Positions 21,550 to 33,021 of a DNA stretch of 64,000 bases are shown in pieces (position 1 is the stretch's first letter; every line of letters begins with the position of its first letter). Under the pieces are notes generated by a model. That model was not told the origin of the DNA, did not search any database, and saw only the letters and a list, made by a program, of their open reading frames with translations. Position numbers and translations under genes: made by a program. Source of the DNA: Mimachlamys varia. Its lineage: Eukaryota; Mollusca; Bivalvia; Pectinida; Pectinidae. The DNA lies in the NCBI GenBank assembly GCA_947623455.1, contig OX392536.1, positions 39,809,465 through 39,873,464 on the forward strand, given 5' to 3'.

Positions 21550-24495
21550 GATAAATATGTATTTTAATGTGTACTTACGTAATGATAGAATAAATGTATA
21601 CGTACATATAATCAAGCTTGCTATTACATGTATACTTGTATGATATGAATCTAATAATAAAATGTTAATTGACCAATAAGTACGGATCTATCCATTGCCT
21701 TTTGTGTATAGGTAATTTAGTTTGAGGACTAAGTAAAAAGGTTTTTCCATTCGTCCCAAATTTTGTTGAATTCTTGAATTTGCATATTTTGTTGTGATAA
21801 CGTCTTTTGATGAATAAATGTTTGAGTTAGATACCGCTGTAGGCCAGTTATTGAGAGATTTCCTGTTTTCTTTGCATTTGAGAATATGTAGTATTTGGTA
21901 TATATGATGATGGTATTAATTGGTTTGGTTTTATTAGTGTCTCCTATGCACCCAAATAGAACTGTACTTATATTAAGGTCGATTGTTTTACCCAGTTTAT
22001 GATGTATCCATTTTTTTAGATTTCCCCATAGATGTTGGGTGTTGGTGCAGTTCCAAAATAAATGGTCAATTTTTTCAGGTTGTGCCTTACAGAGTGAGCA
22101 AATGTCACAGTTTTTGATACCAATTGTTTTTAAATATGAATTGGTGGTAATGATCCGGTTCAAAATTTTATATTGGAACCACTGGATTTTTGTTTCTTTT
22201 GTGATTTGGAATTGTATTTTATATATTCGATTAAAATTAAGGGAACTAAATCTATCATCTGATTTCCATTTTTGTTCTGCTGTATTTTGAAATGAATTAT
22301 GTTTATTCATAAGTACTGTGTAAAAATCTTTACTTCCCTTACCAGATTTAAAGATTATTTGTTGATGAAATGGGATGAATGGTCTTGGGTGGTTGTTTTC
22401 TGATATTGATAAATCTATATTGAGTGTACGTGCAAGGGTATGCATTATGTTTAATATTGATATAAAATGCAGTTCAGCCCCCAAAATAAAAAAAAGATCT
22501 GTACTTACGAAAAAACTAAATCAGTAAATAATATCCAAATGGGAGTGCGCAAATATTTTCATATAGTTATTTGAAACATTTCAAAAAAATGATACAAAGT
22601 TACTGCAATGTTCATAGAATGATAACCCAGTGTTAAAATTTCGATATTAATCTGTAAATCAGAGTACCAGGGAGAAACACAGTTACCCCCTCTAAAAAAT
22701 GTCGTCCATTGAATGCTGTTTTCAGTTCAGGTAAAAGTAGTTACCTGTATCTCGTGGATGCAATAAAGGGGGATTATCTTATATTAAAACGGTCATTTGT
22801 CATGTAAATGTAAGTTTCGTGTCAAATAAATGTATAAAATTAAAATAATAACACCGACATATCGTAATTACATTTACGATACGGTTACCTAAATACTAAT
22901 TAAGTTTGAGAAATGTATTTTGATACCCATGTGCCTCAACTACCTCACATGTTTACAATGGCAACAATTTACGCTAGCGATGAATCGGTAAAATCAGTGA
23001 GTTAATACCGTCCGATCCACGCGGAAGTGTATAATATATACCAATTCCATCAGAATTTATACAACACAAATTAAACTTTGTTGACAATTCTTGCATAATC
23101 ATTAAATTGCCTGAAAAAACACCGCCGGAAATGCCGAAGAACATCTTTTCACGTGCTATACATTTGCCCAAAAAAGGAAAATTGGTAATCTCTAAAAACA
23201 ACTTATCGAGAGAGGAATGGGCAGTTTTTGCTTTGTGACGATACACCAAGTAACATTTACCTTAACTACATGCTTGAATCCTATTTAATTGTTAATTTTG
23301 TCGATGTTTCATCATGCCTCTAAGTCAGGCGTATGAATTTCTGAAAAAGTAAATAGTTCAAAATGGAGAGTAGAGGAGTATATTTCGCTACATGCAACGG
23401 GAAGATGTTTGATTTGAGAGATCTGAACTAATGTCATAACTCGTCGTACCGCAGACGATAAGATTTTTGTTTTTGCTATACGGCGTGCCACACAATTTGA
23501 TGATCGGCGATGGAAATTTCAAAAATTTGATCCAGATGTGATCGGTGTTCAGAATGTGCGTAAGTTGCCGTTCTTATGTGGAGTACGTTCTCTTATTCTG
23601 CGATTTTCAATTGAAAGGGAGATTTATTCAAAAATCCAAGGCTCGTCTATCATTCTGTGCATATTAAAAAAAAAAAAAAAAAAATGATTTTCATTGTTTT
23701 TATTATCTTTCGCAATATTCTGAAAATGTGCACGCGTTTTTAGGCATATAACTTAAAATATAAGAAAAACCACCAAACATAGCAAAATATGGTTGAAATT
23801 ATCGATTCTCCATCAGAAAATGTACTTTGTGGTCTACTTTGGTCATTTATTTTGCAGTATTCAGTAAAATAACAAGTTTTGGTAAAAACACCTCCGCCAT
23901 ATTGAATGTTCCTGTACCTAGTCCTTAAACAATCTCGTGACAACTGCCGGTGTCTCGTGAGTAGATACACGCATTGTCAAGGTAGCCACACATTCCTGTA
24001 TATACCTGTACTGTGGTCAATCTACGTGCATTGTCAGTTCAGTTTTACATGTTCCCTCAGTTTAACATAGCTGAATAGACATCGGTGCTTCAAAATCTAA
24101 AATATTTTTATTATTACATATTTAGATTGTATCTTATACTATAATTCAAATTGATGTCCGTTTATCCCACAGCGTACAAAGAGAATAATATCAGTGGACT
24201 TTTCAAGGTTAGTAAAACTGAGTGAGGATCAATTACATTATCTTGACCGCACTCGATAAGACTGTTTGCATTCACATGAAGGTCAAGCGGTATGGTCAGA
24301 TAAACCCCGTGGTCAGACACATGTCGTTTCTAGGTCGTCAAAACATTGGTCAGTAAATTCTGCCGAATTTGCAAAAGTTCAATATTCCTGTCCCGGTGCA
24401 TTACACCGCAATATGTGCATGAGGTTCGAAAGATAATGACAAAAAGTGTTAAACATCACTCTACGTTACTTTCTATATTATGTCTCTCGTAACTA

Positions 24496-24670
24496 TGACT
24501 CACGGCGTTAGTACACTTGACCAGTGGTCGAATCTTAAGATGTCCTACATGACCTTGTCCACCTACTTCTATAAGGTAAATAAACAGCATGTGATCCCCT
24601 CCCCACGTGCCTGATAACCGAAGACTTTATGTAACTTTATTTATTTATTTCACAATCCAACCTATATAAG
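24496..24670 (+). promoter_or_regulatory. Gene 2 core promoter
   Basis: TGACTCA (24496-24502), CACGTG (24604-24609) with CTGATAAC behind it, and TATATAAG (24663-24670). An ATG at 24,686 is in frame with the chosen start, but it lies only 23 bp after the start of TATA, upstream of the expected transcript start, and it would put polar residues before the signal peptide. The 570 bp from element B to here hold no gene. Confidence 0.6.
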
Positions 24671-24712
24671 GACCTGGCAATTCTGATGTGCCGGCAGCTA
24701 CACGGAGTCATC

Positions 24713-27700
24713 ATGAAGGTATTGGCAGTCATCTCCCTTCTCGCTATAGTGTCTTCAGGGTATTGCCAGCAGGGCAACTTGGTGGAGCTTGCTGAACAGC
24801 TTGGCGCCAAGACTCTAGTGGAACTAGTCAAGGAGGCTGGTCTTGCCGAGACCCTTTCAAGTGGAGGTACATTGCAGATCGACAACTTATTTATCTTAAT
24901 TTCAATATTATAAACCTTCATTTAAATTTATACTGTTATAATTGTTTAATAATTGACAATTTCCTCATCCAAAACATGGATAGTATCATTGCTATATCCT
25001 TATATCGCCTGAGTTGTTAGATTTCATGAACCGTTTATAGCCATACATGTTTGTGTATATAGAGTGAGAGTGCCAAACACACTTGATTTCTGTAGTAAAA
25101 ATGAATTATTTGCACCAACATAGAATAATGATATGTATATACATCAATGAGTATTATTGTTATAGATGCGTTTAATATGTCAATGATATCTTTACCGTCG
25201 TTATTGCTCAATGATACAATTGTATTGCTCTATGACGAAGCTTTATGATACTTGTCTTTACAATGTTCCTCTGTTGTACAAAATTTGTCTTTACAATGCT
25301 ACCTTTATTGTACGATATTCGTCTTACAATGTTGTCTCTGTTGTACAATACTTGTCTTACAATGTTGCCGCTGTTGTACAATACTTGTCTTACAATATTG
25401 TCACTGTTGTAAAATACTTGTCTTACAATGTTGCCGCTGTTGTACGATATTTGTCTTACAATGTTGTCACTGTTGTACGATATTTGTCTTACAATGTTGC
25501 CGCTGTTGTACGATATTTATCTTACAATGTTGTCACTGTTGTACAATACTTGTCTTACAATGTTGCCGCTGTTGTACGATATTTGTCTTAATGTTGTCAC
25601 TGTTGTACAATACTTGTCTTACAATGTTGTCTCTGTGGTACGATATTTGTTGTTTACAGTGTTGACTCTGTTGTGCGAGATTTGTTGTTTACAATGTTGT
25701 CTCTGTTGTACGATATTTGTTGTTTACAATGTTGTCTCTGTTGTACGATATTTGTCTTACAATGTTGACTCTGTTGTACGATATTTGTCTTACAATGGTG
25801 TCTCTGTTGTACGATACTTGTCTTACAATGTTTTCTCTGTTGTACGATATTTGTTGTTTACAATGTTGTCCCTGTTGTGCGATATTTGTCTAACAATGTA
25901 ACCTCTGTTGAACGGTTTCGCTTTTTATGCATTGCATATTAAGTCGTTTTGTTGAAGGCGTTTGTCAGACAAAATAATTATCCTGCATGTCGCTACAAAA
26001 TACACAAGTCTATGTTGCTGCTATGCTGTAATCTGTCATTGCTGTGATATATACTCTTCTTCTGTGATATTCCCTACATGATATTCTGTGTTGCTCCTCC
26101 CCAGGTCCCTTCACTGTCATACATACTACACTTCTGTGGTATTCCCTACACTATAGTCTTTGGTGCCCCTCCCCAGGTCCCTTCATTGCGATACAAACTA
26201 AACATCTGTGATATTCCCTTCACGATATTCTGTGGTGTTCCTCCCCAGGTCCCTTCACTGTGACACATACTATACTTCTGTGATATTCTCTACACGATAT
26301 TCTGTGTTGTTCCTCCCCAGATCCCTTCGCTGTCATTCCTACTATACTTCTGTGATATTCTCTACACGATATTCTGTTGTGTTTCTCCCCAGGTCCCTTC
26401 ACTGTCTTCGGTCCCACGGATGATGCCTTCACCAAGTTGCCACGCGTTATTATTGATTACCTGAAAAAGAACAAGACAGCGTTACAGGATGTCCTCAAAT
26501 ACCACGTGGTCAGTGGAAAGGTGTACTCCTCTCAGCTGTCTAATGAACTCCAGGCTGCCTCTCTTTTGGCTCCAACCAAAATCAGGATCAATATTTACCA
26601 GGGTGGCAAGGTAAGTCACCTGTTACACTAAATAGCGGTTCAGGGGTAAGTTTTTCTACATTAGGACCTGCTGTCAAGACGTCCAAGGCTATGGAAACTG
26701 ATTGCAAAAAATATTTACTTGAACTTTTATTTATCCATCAACATTTCATTATTAATAAGGACTAAAGATTACTTTAAAGAAACAAAAGACATATTCTAAG
26801 GCACCTGCTTGTCAAGACGTTTTAGCTGTTAGATGATTCAACGTCGTCAGTGATTTTTTATTCATAAATTAAGAGATCAATTTTTCTGTATAAAAACAGT
26901 AAAAGAAGAAGTCGTGTGTTAATACGTGTTCAGACTTGATATTAGTGAAGTTACCTTGAGTATTGTGTATGACATTAAACTTTATTCCACGGTGCCTCAG
27001 GTGGTGACTGCTGACGGCTCGCCAATTGTGAAGGTTGACCAGAACGCTACTAACGGTGTGATCCACGTGGTAGATCGTGTCATGTTTCCCATCCCGATCG
27101 AGTCAATGGTGGAAAGAGTGATGGCCGATCGTCAGCTCAAAACTCTTCTCACTGCCGTTACTGCTGCCGGTATAGGTGGCGCTCTCGGTGGTAAGTCTTC
27201 TGGGAAAGATTGGGTCTGGTTGCGCTGTCGGCAATGAGTCCACAGTGGCCAGAGATGGGGCACACACGAAAAGTACCGTTATGTAACATTGTGACACTAA
27301 ATCCCAAAAGTCAGAGAACTTTGAATTTTAAAGTTGGAAATCTATTTTTTTCGGAAATAGTCTTAATACAACCTTACCAATCTTTAGCTCGCCATGGTTA
27401 CCTAACTTTATTTGGTTTTTTTTTCTGCATAGCCGACGGTCTGACCCTCTTTGCTCCAACAGACAAAGCCTTCGCCAAGCTTCCAGCTGGCACACTGAAC
27501 AACCTACTAAAGAACAAGACTGCTCTGACAGGTAAAGATTGGTCTTTTTTACACGCTCTAGTGGTATCTGCAGCGCTGATAATGAAATAAATGCAGGTCT
27601 AAACTCAAAATAATAAAGTCACGGAGATCTGCACATGCACTGATGTCCTTGGTTAGTTTTCTTTGTTCATGTTTTGTCCCTTTCAATCGATTTTGAGTAC

Positions 27701-28363
27701 GAATTAAGGTTTTGTTCACGCTTCAGTATTCTATGATATTTTTAATAGTTGTTAGATACGTTAAACCACTCATGTGTTTTTGATTTGTACAGACGTACTG
27801 ACATACCACGTTGTCAAGGGAACAGCCTTCAGCGCAGGTCTGACTAACGGCGAGAAGGTCGCCACTCTGGAGGGCAAGGATGTATCCTTCACTCTGGAAA
27901 ACGGTCAGTTTCTTGTGATCAGCTGTAATGGGAATCGTTAACTTTGCTTTGTTTTATACACCGATTAAACTGTCAACGTTGTCTATCACAATATATTGAG
28001 GCAATTATATCGTCGTTAAATACGCTTCTCAGAGAATGAAATAAAACCCCAAAACAAACAAAAATTTGCTGATCATGATAAATATTTTTTTTCACTTTTG
28101 TACACTTATGGTGGACCTGCACACATACAAAATGTACAACACCATGCAATGTCTGTTTGAACTAAGTCTAAAATAATAAAACGTTCTAGTCGAGGAAAGT
28201 TAGCTGTTATAGCAATGCTTGTTTTGTTTTCACAGGTAGCGTAAAGGTAGATAATGCCATGGTCATCCGTGCTGATGACGCCGTTAGCAACGGAGTTATC
28301 CACGTCATCAACAGCGTCCTTCTCCCGCCACAATACAGACGTCACTCCCGACTGTTTAACTGA
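24713..28363 (+). CDS. Secreted two-FAS1-domain protein, gene 2
   Basis: Exons 24713-24866, 26393-26610, 27001-27190, 27433-27531, 27793-27903 and 28236-28363, 299 residues, with exon lengths and phases identical to gene 1. Differences seen from gene 1: A70V, A113T, V157I, R259S and D283N. The D283N change falls in the second H2-type motif (HVINSVLLP), which makes gene 2 the most divergent in that motif. V70 is shared with gene 5 only. Intron 1 is 1,526 bp, nearly the same as in gene 5 (1,525 bp), while genes 3 and 4 differ in length through their tandem repeats. The product is presumably secreted and redundant with its neighbours. Confidence 0.92.
25246..25910 (+). repeat. Intron 1 33-bp minisatellite, gene 2 (~20 units)
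   Basis: The order of variant units (TTGCCGCTG, TTGTCACTG, TTGTCTCTG forms) is the same as in gene 5, including one unit shortened to TGTCTTAATGTTGTCAC. This shows that the two arrays derive from a recent common copy. Confidence 0.9.
26059..26392 (+). repeat. Tandem duplicated exon-2 acceptor, gene 2
   Basis: Decoy acceptors ending at 26,104, 26,176, 26,248 and 26,320 precede the functional one at 26,392, at exactly 72-bp steps. Each unit carries a pyrimidine tract, CTCCCCAG and a copy of the first exon-2 bases (GTCCCTTCACTGT). In the frame set by exon 1, the last three decoys run into TGA within about a dozen codons and the first runs into the TGA of the next unit. Confidence 0.85.
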
Positions 28364-28447
28364 ACAACAATCATAATCACTTGCTAGATGTCCATTTCAT
28401 GTATATAGTATCATTGATTTGTTACTGATGTGTTGTTTTAGGAGAGA

Positions 28448-28453
28448 AATAAA
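28448..28453 (+). terminator. Poly(A) signal, gene 2
   Basis: AATAAA 85 nt after the stop, same context as gene 1. Confidence 0.75.
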
Positions 28454-31400
28454 ATATTTTGTTGATCAAATTCTTTAATCTGTTTTGATTACCTGTGTTT
28501 CCTAAATGTGAAGTGGGGGTATCAACTACTGGTTGTACCGGTAATGAAACCTTGGTCTTAACTTTAAAACAGATTAATACGTAGATAAAATGTCATGTAA
28601 AGCGTAGCCTGTAAAGCTACCATAAAAGAAGTAAATCGTAGTATTTAAATATTTGTATAAGGTATATCAAAATAGTTTTTTTTTTTTTTGTATTTGATTC
28701 ATCTTATATTTACATACACTCTTTTTACTAACTGTGTCGGGCTTTATCCAAGGAACATTTCAGCCAAATATCATGCTTCTAGGGCTTTTGGTATTTCAGA
28801 AGAAATCGTTTAAAGGTATAAAATGATTTGACCCCTATGACCTGTCATTTGCAAATTTTGCTCGGCTTTTTCCAAGGAAGATACCAGCCAAATAGTATGT
28901 CTCTAATCCTTTTGGTTTATTAGAGGAAGTCGTTTAAAACCCATAACAGATTTCACCTCTGTGACTTTGAGTATGGATCAAGGTCATTTCTTTTCTCGAC
29001 TTTGTCAGGGTTCATTCAAATGATCTTTCAGCCAAATATCATGCTTCTAGGGCTTCTTGTATTTCAGAAGAAGTGGTTTGAAAGTTTTAACAGATTTGAC
29101 TTATATGACCTGTCATTTGCAAATTTTGCTCGGCTTTTTCGCACGATATTATGGAGGACAAAGCAAACAGTGTGTCTATCTTCTATCACTTAACATCAAT
29201 CGATACATACACTTCATCCGATCATGGGCACATGCCCACAAAGTCACGGACAACAAGTGACTTATCATCAGAGCTGCCCCATCTCCAAAGATCACCAAAT
29301 ATAATCGAACAAAATTGGAGGAAATATTGGGGAAAACTTGCATCCGATAATACATCCCCGCATTACATAATTACCCAGTGTGTGTCGATAAACTGTATAC
29401 TGTATTTAGGTTGGCTACTCTATGTAATCAGTATTTATACTGGCTAATGTTAACTAACGACACAAGCATTCGAGAGATGCAGGTTGATCAGGACTATGGT
29501 CAAGTCTTAGGATCGCCATCATTTTGAGGACTTAATGTTTATTTGGATGCAAAAAAGATTTACATGGCTGTCGTTGTCGATTAAGCAGAAGAAGCTTATT
29601 TTTCCGAAACGTCTGGTCTTATATTGTTGTACTTTTACAAGTGAATATTTCCCTTGCTCATATTTTGCCCCACGTTTAATCGATTTTGAGATCGGATTAT
29701 GATTTTGTTCACGCCTTAGTATTCTCTATTTTTTTTTTAAATGTTACCCAAGTGCAAGCTTTACATCTGTATGACATTGTTGCAGTCTGGAAGTTTTCCA
29801 ATGTTCAATTTTTGTACTTAGCAAAACTTTGCAGACACTAAATTTGGTGTCAATTTCAAGAACACAAAGAAACAATGTACTCAGATATCGAAGTTATCTT
29901 TACTTGAGGAAAACCACAAAGCATCAATAGACATGCAGTTAACACTTAATTCATTCAATATTGACAATTTTTCAAATTCAGCAATAAAGTTTATTAGAAA
30001 TCACTATATCAAAAGGAGATGTAGGTGTACAACATATAAAATTAACAGGTCAAAATCCAAATATTACATTTTATATATAAAAAAAAACAAATCTCAGTTC
30101 ATGATTCCTTGACCAGTCATCAATCGTTATGAGTATTCATAGAAACCAAGAACAACTATTTATTGCCGTACAAGAAATTTAACTAATTTAACTAAGGTTA
30201 CAATAAGCGTTTTGTTGACAAAAAGGGCCTGCTCATAGTTATAGCTATCTGTCATAAAGTCCCTATAGAAAATAGATATTCAGGAACTATCACTTCATCC
30301 CAGGTCAATATTTTTTCTCAATCTTATGAAACATAATGAATTTAAACTTCACACTAAAATATTCTTAAAATTTAACTCCACTTTTAAAAAGGTCAAATCA
30401 TATCCTAATTATGAAAATTAATAGATCCGTTTACAAATTAACAACATGTGGATTCGAGAGATGCTAGTTGATCAGATCTATGGGCAAGTTTTATGGTCGC
30501 CATCTTTGTCTCATTGGAAATATTTTGTATCTTTGTGTGATTTGAAAAAGGAGGTTTTTGAGTATGGTCATTAGTATGCTTACTTGTTGCGATTGACAAT
30601 GACTCGGACTCATATCGAGGACTTGATGTTTACTTGGATGTGTCCAAGATTTACATGGCGGGTGTCGTCGATGAAGCAGAAGACGCTTCCTCTTCCGGAA
30701 CACCTGGTCTTATTCTCTTGTACTTTTATAAGGGTCTCCATGTAAATATTTCCTTTCATATTTTGCCCCTGGTTTAATCGATTTTGAGTTAGGATAATGA
30801 TTTTGTAAACGCTGGGGTATTCTCTAATTTATTTTCTATGAGTGCTAATGCACCTCCTCCTGCAACCATAAAACGCTTTCACCATTGAATCCATAACAGG
30901 GTTGACAAATACGGTACACACAATGACAAAATCAATTTCAGGGTGGACTAATAAGGTATAGGTATGGCAGCGTCACACACTTCGACAATATATATATCAG
31001 AATGGACCAATAATTTACATGTAGAGTATAACAGCGTCATACACGATGACAAAAATATGTATCAGGATGGACCAATAATGTAAAGGTATGACAGCTTCAC
31101 AACAATGGTAAATGTATATATGCATTTCTATTTTAGTAAATGAGTTAACGAATGCATTAGGGTAATGGCATTGGGCCAGTTTTGGTTCAGATGACCAGAG
31201 ACATATAAAGGTCCTCCTGCCATTCTTTTGCTGACTCGGATAATTGGAACGTGTCATCAGTAATAAGAAAATAAATAGTTACACAATTATCACGTGGTAC
31301 ATTATGGGGCTTTCACCGTCGCAGTCATGAGAATCATTGCCTTTTACGCTGATAGATCATCAATGGATTTGTAATTATGTATAAAACGTAAGAATAGTAT

Positions 31401-31699
31401 CTTCCTACAGCTCTTATTAGTACAGGTAGAGATTTCTGACCTCGTTTTGTTGGTGTTTTATGTCAATGTTGCAACTTACTGTCTGTATTTTTTATCATTA
31501 TTATCAATTCTGTAATTTGACCCTCGGGCCTGTTGAATTAAATCAAATAAAGCAATAAATAAAATAAATATAGATTATGTAAAACATTTCAACATTTCGG
31601 CGCACGTATGTAAGAGGTACATTTTAATATGAAGAGCCACGCGGACACACTGATCGTTGTCTCCAACATTAAAGCAAGCGCGTAATGATGACCTACATT
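28454..31699 (+). other. Array spacer 2 (gene 2 to element A)
   Basis: Same order as spacer 1: the ~130-bp degenerate repeats (28,736-29,145), R1 copies (about 29,466-29,735 and 30,448-30,830) and ~60-bp repeats (about 30,915-31,110). Small indels distinguish it, for example an extra TATTTAGG near 29,403. No gene was found. Confidence 0.7.
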
Positions 31700-31701
31700 T
31701 A

Positions 31702-33016
31702 TGGCAAGCCAACTTAACATTTACTCAAGGAGCAATGTGAATTCAGTTTTTTTATCAAATTATATAAGATAGCATATTTAATTATATAGGATATCTGATA
31801 TAAATAAGACATCCTATATAGCATGTGAGATATCTTATATAATATATGATATCTCATATGTTATATAAAATATCTTATATATTATATAAGATATATTATA
31901 TGCTGTATAAGATATTTCATATATCATATGAAATATCTCATATATAAATTGAATGAGACATCTGATACACCGCAATTTCCTGTGTATTACCCGCACCGGA
32001 GTACAGCCCGCGGAAAGTTTATTAAGGCATTTTTGAGCTTTTCTAAAATATATTCCATATAACCCGCATTGGCAGATTACCCGCGGGTTATACGTCGAAT
32101 GCATGCCTGGTGAGTACAAGTGGAGAGATTTATTATTTTGAACATCATGTACAAGTAATCATCAAGGATTTTACACAAGGCCATCCACTGATGAGTTTGT
32201 AAATTCAATCCCATTAAATAGATTAGTTTATGCATTAAATACAGGTTAGATAAAAAAGATCATGTTCAAAAGCTTTGTATAATTATTTATGTAGTTGTTT
32301 CCCAATTTTAGCAAAATAGTACAAATGGTCTTCTGAACCCCCCACCGGAACATAATCGAGAAAAACGAGCTGGATGGGAGCTGTTTACTTCACCAGTTTA
32401 AAGTGAACAACAACAAGGAATCAAATGATGACATAAGATATCTCATTTAATTTTCTATATTATATGTATTTTAAGTATTATACCAAGAAACTAATTTCTC
32501 CCTTAAACAGTGCACGTGGAATGGCACTATGGCGGAGAGGGATAGAATATTCGACGGCTTTGAATAATGTATTGAAAAGGCCGAACATTTTCTTTCATAA
32601 GGCAGCGGTTTTTCAGAGTATATACTCGGCTATATAGATGATTCAGCATTAAATGCATTAAAATATCAGCATGATTTCGAGGGATACCTGACGGAGAGAC
32701 GTTATTTCGCGTTTTGTTAAAATCTCGATGTCAAATAAGATATCTTATAAGGGAACGAGATCTTTGATTATATAAGATATCTTATATTACAAAATGTATA
32801 TGAGATATCTAATGTATCATAAAAGATATCTTATATAGAAAAATAATATATAAAATATAATATATGAGATATCTTATATATTAATTAAGATATACAAAAT
32901 TTTATTTAATTTCTATAATAAGATATCTCATTTGCTATGCAAAAATATCTGATATACTTTTTTCTGAAATACAAGATCGACATAGGTCCTTGAATAAATG
33001 TTAAGTTGGCTTGTCA
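31702..33016. mobile_element. Element A, spacer 2
   Basis: Inverted ends at 31702-31731 and 32987-33016. TA precedes it, but the right-hand TA has mutated to TC. It is about 85 bp shorter than the other copies because of an internal deletion near 32,170, where the ATTGAGCTGCATG segment is missing. Confidence 0.75.
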
Positions 33017-33021
33017 TCTAA

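Larger units (their letters stand above)
20046..22442 (-). mobile_element. 5'-truncated LINE inserted in element B
   Basis: The 11-bp target duplication CATTATGTTTA flanks it (20035-20045 and 22443-22453). The uninterrupted target is present once at 33,116-33,126 and 43,714-43,724. The tail appears as a T-rich run at 20,042-20,058, so the element lies on the minus strand. Its frame ends at 21,729 and starts inside flanking DNA at 22,484. It encodes only the C-terminus of a non-LTR reverse transcriptase, with a zf-RVT knuckle CX2C-X8-HX4C (CSLC...HLFWNC). The long 3' part also contains a CA-rich tract and other nested repeats. L1/Tx1-like by style; dead on arrival. Confidence 0.75.
19941..23924. 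mobile_element. Element B (TTAA-flanked), carrying a LINE insertion
   Basis: Ends GGACTAGGTACAG (19941-19953) and CTGTACCTAGTCC (23912-23924) are perfect 13-bp inverted repeats. TTAA adjoins both (19937-19940 and 23925-23928), and the gene 1 upstream empty site also contains TTAA. Without the LINE the element is about 1.57 kb. A TTAA target is typical of piggyBac-type transposition, but the terminal bases are not the classic ones and no transposase is present. A 91-residue minus frame (23249-22974) is open in all four B copies and has no family I recognise. Confidence 0.65.

Noticed and set aside
24686..24712. Upstream in-frame start giving [12 protein letters not shown]
   Set aside because: It is too close to TATA to be in the transcript, and it puts polar residues before the signal peptide. 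Gene 1 lacks this ATG.
24637..24921. Minus-strand frames opposite exon 1 (94 residues, all copies), exon 3 (65 residues) and exon 6 (75-90 residues)
   Set aside because: They are antisense shadows of real exons that run into intron sequence. They have no independent promoter, splice sites or domains.
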